Shown in pieces: positions 33,904-43,162 of a stretch of DNA of 55,840 nucleotides. The position numbers and the translations under genes were made by a program. Within the stretch, counting starts at the first letter, position 1. Each line of letters starts with the position of its first letter. Source of the DNA: an uncultured Bacteroidales bacterium (GTDB lineage Bacteria > Bacteroidota > Bacteroidia > Bacteroidales > Bacteroidaceae); assembly GCA_902788865.1 (NCBI GenBank), contig CADALZ010000019.1, positions 1 to 55,840 on the forward strand, written 5' to 3'. The notes beneath the pieces are model-generated. The model saw nothing but the letters and a program-made list of their open reading frames with translations. It did no database searches and had not been told where the DNA came from.

Positions 33904-33911
33904 CAAAGATA
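33904..33911 (-). promoter_or_regulatory. -7 element for uvrB
   Basis: Minus strand TATCTTTG, exact match, 23 bases upstream of the uvrB ATG. Confidence 0.6.
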
Positions 33912-33964
33912 GTGATTTTTTCAAAAATTAATACAGAGGAGTTGGTAGATTCGTTGCGAATGTC

Positions 33965-33972
33965 TAACTTTG
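33965..33972 (+). promoter_or_regulatory. -7 element for bamD
   Basis: TAACTTTG followed by CAC, exact match. The ATG at 33991 lies 19 bases downstream, which rules out the longer TTG-started frame beginning at 33970. Confidence 0.6.
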
Positions 33973-33990
33973 CACATTATTTGGATAAGA

Positions 33991-34815
33991 ATGAAGATAA
34001 AGTACCATATCATAGCGTTGTTGGCAGTACTGTTTTTCAGTTCCTGCCAGGGGTTCAACAAGCTGTTGAACTATAACGACCAATCCTATAAATACGAAGC
34101 AGCCAAGACTTTCTTCGCCCAGGGGAGCTATACCAAGGCCATCACCCTGCTCAATGACGTGATCGTGGTGCTCAAGGGTTCAGACAAGGGTGAGGAATCG
34201 CTCTACATGCTGGGCATGAGCTACTACAACGACAACGACCTGCAGATGGCGCATGAGAGTTTCTCCCAGTATGTCACCACCTATCCGCGCGGCATGTTCA
34301 TCGAGGAGGCACGCTTCTATTCTGGCAAGTCACTCTACCTCTACTCCCCAGAAGCCCGTCTGGATCAGAGTGGCACCTACAGCGCCATCAGTGAGCTGCA
34401 GGCCTTCGTGGAGCTGTTCCCACAGAGCGAGCGTAAGAACGAGGCTGAGTTCATGATATTCGACCTGCAAGACAAGCTCGTGGAGAAGGAACTCTACTCC
34501 GCCCGCCTGTACTACAATATGGGCAACTATCTGGGAAACAACTATCTGAGCTGCGTCATCACGGCTCAGAATGCCCTGAAAGACTACCCCTACACCGAGT
34601 ATCGTGAGGAGCTGTCCTATCTGGTGATGAAGGCGAAGTATGATATGGCTGCCAACAGTGTGGCCAGCAAGCGCACAGATCGCTACCGCGATGCACTGGA
34701 CGAGTGCTATGCGTTCAAGAGCGAATTTCCAGAGAGCAAGTACACAGGCGAGGCCGACGAAATGCTGGCAAAGTCTGAGAAGGCACTTGCCAACGTCAGT
34801 GAGGAAGAAGATTAA
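33991..34815 (+). CDS. bamD: Outer membrane assembly lipoprotein BamD
   Basis: Starting at ATG 33991 the 274-residue protein has a lipoprotein signal (MKIKYHIIALLAVLFFSSC). TPR-like helical repeats follow (AAKTFFAQGSYTKAITLLNDV, GEESLYMLGMSYYNDNDLQMAHESF). This is the BamD layout; the protein sits on the inner face of the outer membrane and helps BamA insert beta-barrels. The stop codon lies within an 8-bp repeat array, after which the omega-like gene begins. Confidence 0.88.
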   Translation: MKIKYHIIALLAVLFFSSCQGFNKLLNYNDQSYKYEAAKTFFAQGSYTKAITLLNDVIVVLKGSDKGEESLYMLGMSYYNDNDLQMAHESFSQYVTTYPRGMFIEEARFYSGKSLYLYSPEARLDQSGTYSAISELQAFVELFPQSERKNEAEFMIFDLQDKLVEKELYSARLYYNMGNYLGNNYLSCVITAQNALKDYPYTEYREELSYLVMKAKYDMAANSVASKRTDRYRDALDECYAFKSEFPESKYTGEADEMLAKSEKALANVSEEED

Positions 34816-34847
34816 AAGATTAAAACATTATAATATTTAAAGATTAA
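34808..34847. repeat. Octamer array AAGATTAA
   Basis: Units at 34808, 34816 and 34840 are exact; those at 34824 and 34832 are degenerate but keep the 8-bp phase. The array contains the bamD stop (34813-34815) and ends one base before the next ATG (34849). Confidence 0.75.
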
Positions 34848-34848
34848 G

Positions 34849-35187
34849 ATGGATTACAAGAAAACAAATGCCGCTAACACCACTGTGGTGCGCGACTTGG
34901 AGAAACTTTGGGCAGAAACAGGCAATATCTATGAGAGCATTGCCATCATGGGCAAGCGTGCCAATCAGATCAGCGTTGACATCAAGAACGATCTTTCTAA
35001 GAAATTGGCCGAGTTTGCTTCTTACAACGACAACTTGGAGGAAGTGTTCGAGAACCGCGAGCAGATAGAGATTTCACGCTACTATGAGAAGTTGCCTAAA
35101 CCTACACTCATGGCCATTCAGGAATTCATAGAGGGTAAGACCTACTATCGTAATCCTACTAAGGATAAGGAGAAGATGGACTTATGA
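34849..35187 (+). CDS. RNA polymerase omega-like subunit (Bacteroidetes type)
   Basis: The 112-residue protein matches the Rpb6/omega-like family of Bacteroidetes: SIAIMGKRANQISVDIKNDLSKKL is the conserved core, and FENREQIEISRYYEKLPKP the family's C-terminal extension. It should bind the beta-prime subunit and aid polymerase assembly. The gene order bamD-omega-DUF4293 is typical of Bacteroidales. Its stop overlaps the next start by ATGA. Confidence 0.8.
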   Translation: MDYKKTNAANTTVVRDLEKLWAETGNIYESIAIMGKRANQISVDIKNDLSKKLAEFASYNDNLEEVFENREQIEISRYYEKLPKPTLMAIQEFIEGKTYYRNPTKDKEKMDL

Positions 35188-35642
35188 TACAGCGCATCCA
35201 ATCTGTTTATCTCTTGCTGGCTGCCGTAGCCGTAGTGGTGGCTATCTGCATCTCCATCGGCACCTATGTAGAGGCCGACGGCATCACTACCCATGTGCTG
35301 AAGCCTCTGGGCATCAGCTTCGCCAGCGGTGAGTTCCAGTCCACTTGGGGATTGCTCTGTCTGCTCATCCTCAGCGCAGTGATTGCTGTGACTACGATAT
35401 TTCTCTATCACAACCGCATGCTGCAGATTCGCATGACTATCTTCAATGCGGTGCTCCTCGTGGGCTACTATATCGCTGCAGCCGTGTTCATCTTCTCTCT
35501 AAAGGATGGCATTGGCGATGTGAGCTTCCGTCCAGGCATAGGCTTGGCCCTGCCTGCCGTGAGCATCATTCTCTGCTACCTGGCTTTCAGGGGCATCTAT
35601 CGTGATGAGGTGATGGTGAAAGCAGCCGACAGACTGCGGTAA
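35184..35642 (+). CDS. DUF4293 membrane protein
   Basis: The 152-residue protein has four hydrophobic helices (about 7-27, 53-73, 80-103, 112-132) and begins MIQRIQSVYLLLAA, the DUF4293 signature. The function is unknown; the family is restricted to Bacteroidetes and regularly follows the omega-like gene. It ends the bamD operon, before a strong terminator. Confidence 0.85.
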   Translation: MIQRIQSVYLLLAAVAVVVAICISIGTYVEADGITTHVLKPLGISFASGEFQSTWGLLCLLILSAVIAVTTIFLYHNRMLQIRMTIFNAVLLVGYYIAAAVFIFSLKDGIGDVSFRPGIGLALPAVSIILCYLAFRGIYRDEVMVKAADRLR

Positions 35643-35665
35643 CTTTCATTTGTTTATAGGACTAA

Positions 35666-35694
35666 GGTCATGCTTTCGCAGCATGGCCTTTTTT
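35666..35694 (+). terminator. Terminator of the bamD operon
   Basis: A 9-bp stem (GGTCATGCT / AGCATGGCC, one G-T pair) with a short loop is followed by a T-rich run at 35689-35694 on the plus strand. Confidence 0.8.
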
Positions 35695-35698
35695 GTTC

Positions 35699-36472
35699 CT
35701 AAGCCTTTAGCCAGAAGCGGCGCTCCGCCTCGTCCATCTTCTCTATGGCATAGCGCAGGGTGGTGCGGGGCATCTCTGCCACATGCTGCCTCAGAAAGTC
35801 ACGGAGCAGCTCCATGCTCACCTGCTTCCCCATCTCGCGCAGCATCCAGCCCACAGCCTTCTGCATCAGGTCGTGTGGGTGGCGTAGGTGCAGCTCCGCA
35901 TAGCGCAGACACCACGAAGGGTCGCCCTGGTGCGAGGTCTCCCATGTACACACCATGCTCATGCGTTGCCGCCAGAGGTTAGTGCTCTGTGCCAAGTGGT
36001 CTATCACGCTGCGCTTGTAGGCCGTCACATCTCCATCACCAGCCAGAAGGGTAGGGAGCATGAGCCATCTTCCCAGAATCTTAGGGGCAGTGAGGTCCAC
36101 CAGGTCCCAGTTGTTGGCTCGCTCGGCATGCGCCAGATAGAGCGTCAGGATCTCATCGCGTGTACTGATGGCCTTAGCATCCTGCTCTAACTTTTTCTTC
36201 GCAGCAGCCTCAAACTTCGCCACCAGTATCAGCAACCCGCAAAAGCGCACCTCGTGCCAAGGGCTTTGCAGCAGTTCAGGCACTTCATCCAGTGTTATCC
36301 CCTTCCACACCTCCTTCACCACCTCACGCGTCTGAGGCACCTTCAGTCCGAGGAACTCATCGCCCTCGCCATATTCGCCTGGCCCCGTCTTGAAGAAGCC
36401 CATCAGCACCTCCCGCTGCTGCTCGTTCTGCATCGCCTCCATGTGGCGTATGATGTCTTTCGCTGTGATCAT
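35699..36472 (-). CDS. DNA alkylation repair protein, AlkD-like
   Basis: The 257-residue all-helical protein has the HEAT-like repeats of AlkD glycosylases: GDEFLGLKVPQTREVVKEVW, WHEVRFCGLLILV, and NNWDLVDLTAPKILG, which contains the Trp-Asp of the catalytic cleft. AlkD removes alkylated bases without base flipping. It uses its own promoter, mirror-symmetric with that of the divergent esterase gene. Confidence 0.87.
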   Translation of the reverse strand: MITAKDIIRHMEAMQNEQQREVLMGFFKTGPGEYGEGDEFLGLKVPQTREVVKEVWKGITLDEVPELLQSPWHEVRFCGLLILVAKFEAAAKKKLEQDAKAISTRDEILTLYLAHAERANNWDLVDLTAPKILGRWLMLPTLLAGDGDVTAYKRSVIDHLAQSTNLWRQRMSMVCTWETSHQGDPSWCLRYAELHLRHPHDLMQKAVGWMLREMGKQVSMELLRDFLRQHVAEMPRTTLRYAIEKMDEAERRFWLKA

Positions 36473-36496
36473 GCTATGAATTTTTTAGTTTTTTTG

Positions 36497-36504
36497 CAAA
36501 GATA
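36497..36504 (-). promoter_or_regulatory. -7 element for the AlkD-like gene
   Basis: Minus strand TATCTTTG. Together with 36527-36534 it forms a 10-bp inverted repeat GCAAAGATAG / CTATCTTTGC. Confidence 0.6.
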
Positions 36505-36526
36505 GAGGTATTATCGAAAATCTTAC

Positions 36527-36534
36527 TATCTTTG
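36527..36534 (+). promoter_or_regulatory. -7 element for the CE1-like esterase gene
   Basis: TATCTTTG followed by C, exact match, 29 bases before the ATG at 36563. Confidence 0.6.
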
Positions 36535-36550
36535 CATCAAAACATTTTAA

Positions 36551-37729
<1,179 letters not shown>

Positions 37730-37750
37730 ATAACGCTATTATTGCTGCGA

Positions 37751-37789
37751 ACCTCAGTAGAGCCAAGTTTTCTTGAACTCTGCTGAGGT
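37751..37789. repeat. Long hairpin after the CE1-like esterase
   Basis: Twelve-base arms (ACCTCAGTAGAG / CTCTGCTGAGGT, one mismatch) enclose a second stem CAAG-TTTT-CTTG. There is no T run, so it is not a standard terminator; it may stabilise the transcript 3' end. Confidence 0.6.
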
Positions 37790-37815
37790 GCAGTTTCGTG
37801 CTTATCATTATAGCC

Positions 37816-37843
37816 TTCACACTTTACACTTCACACTTCACAA
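37816..37843. repeat. Heptamer array TTCACAC x4
   Basis: Four phased 7-bp units: TTCACAC, TTTACAC, TTCACAC, TTCACAA. Confidence 0.75.
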
Positions 37844-37881
37844 ATGATGGTTATTTATCTATAGCACAATCACTTACGAGT

Positions 37882-38012
37882 GTGAAGTGTTGTCACAAAC
37901 ACTTCACCACTCTTCACACATGGTGAAGTGTTGTGAAGAGTCAGAAGCAACACTTCACACTTGTTATAGCTTATTACTTAGTGAGTTATGTGTGATTTGT
38001 GAAGTGTGAAGA
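37882..38012. repeat. Cluster of inverted CTTCACAC-type repeats
   Basis: Perfect 10-bp inverted pairs occur at 37882-37891/37898-37907 and at 37909-37918/37932-37941; another direct and inverted pair follows at about 37948 and 38001. The motif is the same as the heptamer array just upstream. Confidence 0.65.
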
Positions 38013-38181
38013 CTAATTTGTATTATTCTTACATACAGAAAATATTTTTCCTGTGCGCAGCAACAATTTTTCTCTAACTTAGAACAAATATTTTCCTAAC
38101 TAGGTTTCGTTCTTTTCGTTTAGATGTTCTCGAAGGACGGCTATGGAGTATGGCAGAATAACACGCATCTTCTGAAAGCAA

Positions 38182-38216
38182 AAACGCCCGCTTCTCGGAA
38201 AGAGAAGCAGGCGTTT
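38182..38216 (-). terminator. Terminator of the HGGG esterase gene
   Basis: A 14-bp stem with one mismatch (AAACGCC-GCTTCTC / GAGAAGC-GGCGTTT) lies 20 bases past the stop at 38237. The minus strand continues into a T run. Confidence 0.75.
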
Positions 38217-38236
38217 CGTTTTTCTTATAGTCTGCT

Positions 38237-39067
38237 TTAGAACGCTGCCTCTCTGGCTGGCCAGCGACCACGCTCCATAGATAGGATGTAGCGCTTCATG
38301 ATGAGGGCAGCAGGACTGGCCATGTTGCCATGATTGAAGCCCTGAACCTCGTACATGTGTACGTTCTTGTGGCCGCACACCTTCAGCATGCGCCAGAAGT
38401 AGGCGGTCTCTTCGTAGCGGCCCAGCATCTCCATCTCGCGGTCGGCACTGATGATGACGATAGGAGGAGCATCTGGACGGATGTGGAAGAGGGGAGCCCA
38501 CTCATCTACCAGCGGGGTGGTGTTCTTGATACCACGCTGCTCACGCAGAGCGAAGTGGGTGATCACCTGTCCGCTGAAAGGGAACAGGGCACAGATGGAG
38601 TCGGCATCTACATCATACTTTGCCAGCCACTTCTTGTCGAGGCCAATCATGTCGGTAAGGTAGCCTCCTGCAGAGTGGCCAGACACGTAGATGCGCTGCA
38701 CGTTGCCTCCATACTGGCCTATGTTCTTAAAGGTCCACGCCACGGCAGCAGCGGCATCGTCGATGATGTCGGGCAGCTCTGCCTTAGGCAGCAGTCGGTA
38801 GTTCACTGTCACGATGCCTATGCCGCTCTCCAACAGCTCGGCAGGCAGATATTTCTCGCCACCAGTGAGTCCGCCTCCGTGAAAGAATACGGCCACGGGG
38901 AAGTTCTCCTTGTCGGTGGGGTAGTAGAAATCGAGTTTGCAACGCTCATCGGCGTAGGCATTGCCCGTACCAGTGTGGTAGGGGATGTTCTCCAGAGTCT
39001 TGTAGTTCTGGGCTACAGCTGCCAATGTCATCAGCAGGAGAGCAAAGAGTGTGAATGTCTTTTTCAT
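38237..39067 (-). CDS. Exported HGGG-type carboxylesterase
   Basis: The 276-residue protein has a signal peptide (TLFALLLMTLAAVAQ) and a hormone-sensitive-lipase/BD-FAE type alpha/beta hydrolase fold: oxyanion HGGGL (about 64-68), nucleophile GHSAGG, and candidate catalytic His in GFNHGN. It should cleave short acyl esters, perhaps from plant or host glycans, in the periplasm. The gene follows yidC in the same direction across a MITE-like element. The substrate is unknown. Confidence 0.82.
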   Translation of the reverse strand: MKKTFTLFALLLMTLAAVAQNYKTLENIPYHTGTGNAYADERCKLDFYYPTDKENFPVAVFFHGGGLTGGEKYLPAELLESGIGIVTVNYRLLPKAELPDIIDDAAAAVAWTFKNIGQYGGNVQRIYVSGHSAGGYLTDMIGLDKKWLAKYDVDADSICALFPFSGQVITHFALREQRGIKNTTPLVDEWAPLFHIRPDAPPIVIISADREMEMLGRYEETAYFWRMLKVCGHKNVHMYEVQGFNHGNMASPAALIMKRYILSMERGRWPAREAAF

Positions 39068-39083
39068 GAATTATGTATTTTTT

Positions 39084-39168
39084 AACCACGAATTTACCGA
39101 ATGAAACGAATTATTTTAACAACGGATTATACGGATTATAATTCGATAAATTCGGTGAATTCGTGGTT
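39084..39168. repeat. MITE-like element, copy B
   Basis: AACCACGAATTTACCGAAT at 39084-39102 is repeated inverted at 39150-39168 with one mismatch. The ends match copy A at 31672-31758; the central parts differ. It sits between yidC and the esterase gene. Confidence 0.75.
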
Positions 39169-39178
39169 TATTAAAAAC

Positions 39179-41035
39179 TTATCGTCTGTTCTGTTGCTGT
39201 TGGCGGCGCAGAGCCTCCTGCTGCTCTTGCATGGCCTGCAGGCGAGCGGCGAAGCCACCACCCGTAGCCATCTCCTTCTGCGTCTTCTTGTTGGCCTCGA
39301 GGATAGCCAGCAGCTTCTCCTCGTTAGTGGTCTTCTTCAGCACGGTCATGATGATGACGGTGATGAGCGTGGAGAGGAAGTAGTAGTAGTTGAGGCCAGA
39401 AGGATAGTCGTTCAGGATGAAGAAGAACATCACAGGCATGATGATGCTCATCCACTTCATGGCAGCGAGCTGTGGGTTGGCACCCGTATCTTGCATCTTC
39501 ATGCTATACATGGTATAGATGGTGTTGGTCACCGTCATGAGGAGGCAGAAGAGGCTGATGTGGCTGCCCAAGAACGGAATGTTGAACGGCAGGTTCACGA
39601 TGGCATCATAGGTGCTGAGGTCGTCGGCCCAGAGGAAGCTCTGCTGACGCAGCTCGATGGCACTCGGCACGAAGAAGAACAGCGCCATGAGGATGGGGAA
39701 CTGTATGATCATAGGCAGACAGCCACCCATAGGGCTGACGCGATACTGGCTGTAGAGCTGCATCACCTCCTGCTGCTTCTTCATGGCATCTTCTTCCTTA
39801 GGATACTTGGCGTTGATGGCATCCACTTTAGGCTTCAGCACACGCATCTTGGCAGAGCTCATGTAGGTCTTGTAGGTGGCAGGGTAGATCACTGCCTTCA
39901 CGATGAGCGTCATGATGAGGAGCACCCAGCCCATGCCAAGACCGAACTTCGTGAGCCAGTCGAACACGTTGATGGTGAAGAACTGATTCACCCAGCGCAC
40001 CAACGGCCAGCCCAGATATACTAGGCGGTTGAGCTTCCAGTTCTTGTCGAGCTCGCTGCCTGTAGCGCCTAAGATTTTGTAGTGATTAGGACCGAAGTAG
40101 AGGTACATCTGCGTGGCTTCGGCTCCTGTAGGGTCGAAGGCGGTGCTCATCTCGGCATTGTAGTGCTTGATGTAGCCGCTGTCACGCTGCTCCATCTTAG
40201 AGGTGAGCTTGGCTTTGTCCAGACCAGCATCACTGATGAAGATGGCAGAGAAGAACTGGTTCTTGAAAGCCACCCAGTTGAGTGTCTCTTCTGGCTGCTT
40301 CTCGTCATCACGGCCGGCATTCATCTCATGCACGTCGCGATCCATATCCATATAGGTGAGCTGCGCCAGACGGTTCTCGTAGGTGTAGCCCTTCTCTATC
40401 TGGCGAGCACGCTGGTTCCACTCTATATCCACGCTCTTGTTGCCCTGTGCCAGACTGCCCTGCATGCCGTGAGCCTGGATGGAGAAGTCCACCAAGTAGC
40501 TGCCCTGATGCAAGGCGTAGCAGAAGTCTATATAGCTGCCAGTTCCGGCACTGAGGCGCATGATGACGGTAGAGTCAGAGCGGTTCACAGGCGTGAAGTA
40601 GTAGTCCTTGGTCTGCATGGTCTCACGCGTGTTATAGAAGAGGAAGTTCATCAGCACGTCGTCTCCGCGGAAGAGCGTCACGGGCGTGGTCTTATCCTGC
40701 TCCATATAGTCCTTCAGCACAGCGCTGTAGGGAGAGCCGCCCTTGCTGCTGAGTGTGAGCTCCAGCACATCGTTGGCCAGAGTCACCTTCTGGTCGGTGC
40801 CCTGTGTGGCGGCAAAGAACGTGGCCGTAGAGTCGCTGACGGCCTGCTGGCGCTCGTTGGCCAGAGCCGCTTCCTGCTTAGCCCTGAGTTCTTCTTCGTG
40901 CTGCTGCACCTGCATCAACGAGTCATAGTAGCGTTGCTGAGCCTCTCTCTGCTCTGCCGTAGGTCTGCTCAGGTAGCTGAACACCACGAGGAGGAGGCCT
41001 ATAAGTACCAATCCGGTAATTGTATTTTTATCCAT
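39179..41035 (-). CDS. yidC: Membrane protein insertase YidC
   Basis: Inserts and folds inner-membrane proteins with or without SecYEG. The 618-residue protein has an N-terminal helix ([20 protein letters not shown]), a large periplasmic beta-domain (about 80-340), and the conserved insertase core from about 365 with [20 protein letters not shown], the hydrophilic hairpin, and [20 protein letters not shown]. The length is typical for Bacteroidetes. It carries its own promoter-like element. Confidence 0.95.
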   Translation of the reverse strand: MDKNTITGLVLIGLLLVVFSYLSRPTAEQREAQQRYYDSLMQVQQHEEELRAKQEAALANERQQAVSDSTATFFAATQGTDQKVTLANDVLELTLSSKGGSPYSAVLKDYMEQDKTTPVTLFRGDDVLMNFLFYNTRETMQTKDYYFTPVNRSDSTVIMRLSAGTGSYIDFCYALHQGSYLVDFSIQAHGMQGSLAQGNKSVDIEWNQRARQIEKGYTYENRLAQLTYMDMDRDVHEMNAGRDDEKQPEETLNWVAFKNQFFSAIFISDAGLDKAKLTSKMEQRDSGYIKHYNAEMSTAFDPTGAEATQMYLYFGPNHYKILGATGSELDKNWKLNRLVYLGWPLVRWVNQFFTINVFDWLTKFGLGMGWVLLIMTLIVKAVIYPATYKTYMSSAKMRVLKPKVDAINAKYPKEEDAMKKQQEVMQLYSQYRVSPMGGCLPMIIQFPILMALFFFVPSAIELRQQSFLWADDLSTYDAIVNLPFNIPFLGSHISLFCLLMTVTNTIYTMYSMKMQDTGANPQLAAMKWMSIIMPVMFFFILNDYPSGLNYYYFLSTLITVIIMTVLKKTTNEEKLLAILEANKKTQKEMATGGGFAARLQAMQEQQEALRRQQQQNRR

Positions 41036-41065
41036 TTCGAAATATGATTTTACACTTTAAGGCGC

Positions 41066-41073
41066 AAAGGTAG
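41066..41073 (-). promoter_or_regulatory. -7 element for yidC
   Basis: Minus strand TACCTTTG followed by C, exact match, about 31 bases upstream of the yidC ATG. Confidence 0.6.
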
Positions 41074-41145
41074 GTATTTTTCATGGAAAGACCGCCAGTT
41101 TTGTGAAATTTTTCCTTTAGTGTTTGATAACTGATATATTTCGAT

Positions 41146-41153
41146 TAAATTTG
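41146..41153 (+). promoter_or_regulatory. -7 element for the DUF3078 gene
   Basis: TAAATTTG followed by CAT, exact match, 43 bases before the ATG at 41196. Confidence 0.55.
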
Positions 41154-41195
41154 CATGTTGGTAAATAGGATCTAAAACTAAAAAATAAAAAAAAT

Positions 41196-42617
41196 ATGAG
41201 CACACGAAAGTCTGTATTAAAGGTATCTTTGTTTTTGTCGCTCGCACTGGCAGCAGCCCCAGCTATGGCCGATGGCATCTTGCCAGCCACGAGTGAGACA
41301 GCCAGTCCGGCCGATTCGCTCAGCGGACTGATGGGTGAGTATTTCCAGCTGAAGTGGATGCCCGTGGGTGGCAGCAACTTTGTGTTGGACACCGTGTCAC
41401 GCGCCTATGAGCAAGTCTATGCCAACGTAGGCGAGGGTGACTACCAGAGCGATCCAGAGCACTATAAGCTCTTCATGCCATTCACCTACTTCAACAGCCC
41501 TATGGAGCAGTATTCCACACTGGAATCGGACATCGAGGAAGACACTTCTGATGCCTTGACACGCGCCATGTTCCCTATCGACGAGGAAGGCTACAACAAA
41601 ACTGGCCGCATCAACACACAGGTGAACGATGCCCTGCTCAGCGCCTATCTCTCTGAACCCGGCAAGGTGAGGTTTACTGAGGATGCCATTAACGAAGGTG
41701 GCAACTATGTGGATAGGCTGGAAGAGCAGCAGGAAGATCTGGCCAAGGTTACCGCCAGCATCCTGAATGTGGAAGCCACCCCACAAGACGTGGTGGAAGA
41801 GGCAGAGGCCGTGATCACCAAACCTAATTGGTGGAAATTCCAAGGTAACGGCTCCTTCCAGATGTCGCAGAACTATATCTCGGACAACTGGTACAAGGGT
41901 GGCGAGAGCAACATTGCCAGCATAGCTACTCTGCAGCTCAAAGCCGACTACAACGACAATGAGAAAGTGCAGTGGGAGAACCTCTTCGACGCTAAGCTGG
42001 GTATTGCCAGTGCGCCATCAGACCAATACCACGACTATCTGGTGAACACCGACCTGCTGCGACTCTACAGCAAATTCGGTGTGCAAGCTGCCAAGCACTG
42101 GTACTACACCATCTCTGGTGAGGCTAAGACTCAGTTCATGGAGAGCTATGGTGCCAATAGCGAAGAGATGAAGGCCGCTTTCCTGGCTCCACTGGATGTG
42201 AACGTCAGCCTCGGTATGGACTATAAGCTGGAGAAGCCTAACTTCAAGTTCTCTGTCATGATATCACCTATCACCTGGACCATGCGCTACATTGGCAACG
42301 ATAATGTGGATCATAAGAAATATGGTCTCGATGCGGATAAGAACACACGCCACAACATCGGTTCGGAGATTCTGCCTTCATTCACTTGGAACATTGCCAA
42401 GAACATCTCTTGGGAGTCGCGCCTCGACTATCTGACCAGCTACACTTGGACACGCATAGACTGGGAAAATACGTTCAACTTTGCCGTGAACAAGTATCTG
42501 AGCACTAAGCTCTATCTGCATGCGCGTATGGACGATAGTGCCGAGCCACGCAGCGGCAAGAGAGGTGACATACAGCTTAATGAGCTCTTCAGCTTCGGTA
42601 TCAACTACACCTGGTAA
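41196..42617 (+). CDS. DUF3078 outer-membrane-type protein
   Basis: The 473-residue protein has a signal peptide (SLFLSLALAAAPAMA) and a C-terminal half rich in alternating beta strands, from NWWKFQGNGSFQMSQNYISD on, ending in an aromatic residue (FGINYTW) like outer-membrane barrels. The NWYKGGESN motif is typical of DUF3078 in Bacteroidetes. The first 200 residues form a separate region not seen in short family members. The function is unknown. Confidence 0.8.
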   Translation: MSTRKSVLKVSLFLSLALAAAPAMADGILPATSETASPADSLSGLMGEYFQLKWMPVGGSNFVLDTVSRAYEQVYANVGEGDYQSDPEHYKLFMPFTYFNSPMEQYSTLESDIEEDTSDALTRAMFPIDEEGYNKTGRINTQVNDALLSAYLSEPGKVRFTEDAINEGGNYVDRLEEQQEDLAKVTASILNVEATPQDVVEEAEAVITKPNWWKFQGNGSFQMSQNYISDNWYKGGESNIASIATLQLKADYNDNEKVQWENLFDAKLGIASAPSDQYHDYLVNTDLLRLYSKFGVQAAKHWYYTISGEAKTQFMESYGANSEEMKAAFLAPLDVNVSLGMDYKLEKPNFKFSVMISPITWTMRYIGNDNVDHKKYGLDADKNTRHNIGSEILPSFTWNIAKNISWESRLDYLTSYTWTRIDWENTFNFAVNKYLSTKLYLHARMDDSAEPRSGKRGDIQLNELFSFGINYTW

Positions 42618-42678
42618 GGAAAAATGCGTAGAAAGTGCATATTTACGTAATTTTCTTTGTACTTAGAAATAAATAAGA

Positions 42679-42686
42679 TAATTTTG
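42679..42686 (+). promoter_or_regulatory. -7 element for the rseC-rnf operon
   Basis: TAATTTTG followed by CAG, exact match, 30 bases before the rseC ATG. No other clear promoter was seen before galE. Confidence 0.6.
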
Positions 42687-42716
42687 CAGTCTAATTTGTA
42701 AACCATACTTTGCAAA

Positions 42717-43148
42717 ATGGAAAACACTGTAAGATATCACGGCGTGGTGAAGGAGGTGACACATGGACACCTACGGGTGGGCATCATGAAGTCTTCTGCC
42801 TGCGGCGGCTGCAGCATCAAGGGACATTGCAACTCTGCGGAGGCCAAAGAGCGCTTCGTGGATGTGGATGACCCTGAGGCACAGAGCTACCACGTGGGGC
42901 AAGAGGTCTGGATAGTAGGTTCGCCCAGCATGGGATGGAAAGCATTAGGCTATGGTATAGCACTGCCTTTCTTGGTAGTCTTCATCTCACTCTTCGTCTT
43001 CTCCGCCTTTATGGAGAGCGACCTGTGGGCGGCACTCTGTGCGCTGGGCATGCTCATACCTTATTATATATTATTATATAGCCAAAGAGAGAAGATGAAG
43101 AAAGAACTCTCTTTTGCAGTGGTTCCGTTTGCGGAAAATTATAACTAA
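42717..43148 (+). CDS. RseC/SoxR-reducing-system family protein
   Basis: The 143-residue protein has a cysteine cluster (CGGCSIKGHC, about 29-38) and two membrane helices (about 78-98 and 102-121). This is the RseC family, often placed at the head of rnf clusters, where it may aid assembly or redox tuning of the complex. It begins the operon and rnfB follows 14 bases after its stop. Confidence 0.85.
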   Translation: MENTVRYHGVVKEVTHGHLRVGIMKSSACGGCSIKGHCNSAEAKERFVDVDDPEAQSYHVGQEVWIVGSPSMGWKALGYGIALPFLVVFISLFVFSAFMESDLWAALCALGMLIPYYILLYSQREKMKKELSFAVVPFAENYN

Positions 43149-43162
43149 CTTTATATCATATT

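Larger units (their letters stand above)
37730..38236. other. Repeat-rich intergenic region without genes
   Basis: About 500 bases between two convergent esterase genes. They hold a long hairpin (37751-37789), a heptamer array (37816-37843), a cluster of inverted CTTCACAC/GTGTGAAG motifs (37882-38012) and the terminator at 38182-38216. No credible ORF. Confidence 0.75.

Noticed and set aside
37816-38012. CRISPR array
   Set aside because: Repeats are 7-10 bp, partly inverted, with no uniform spacers and no cas genes.
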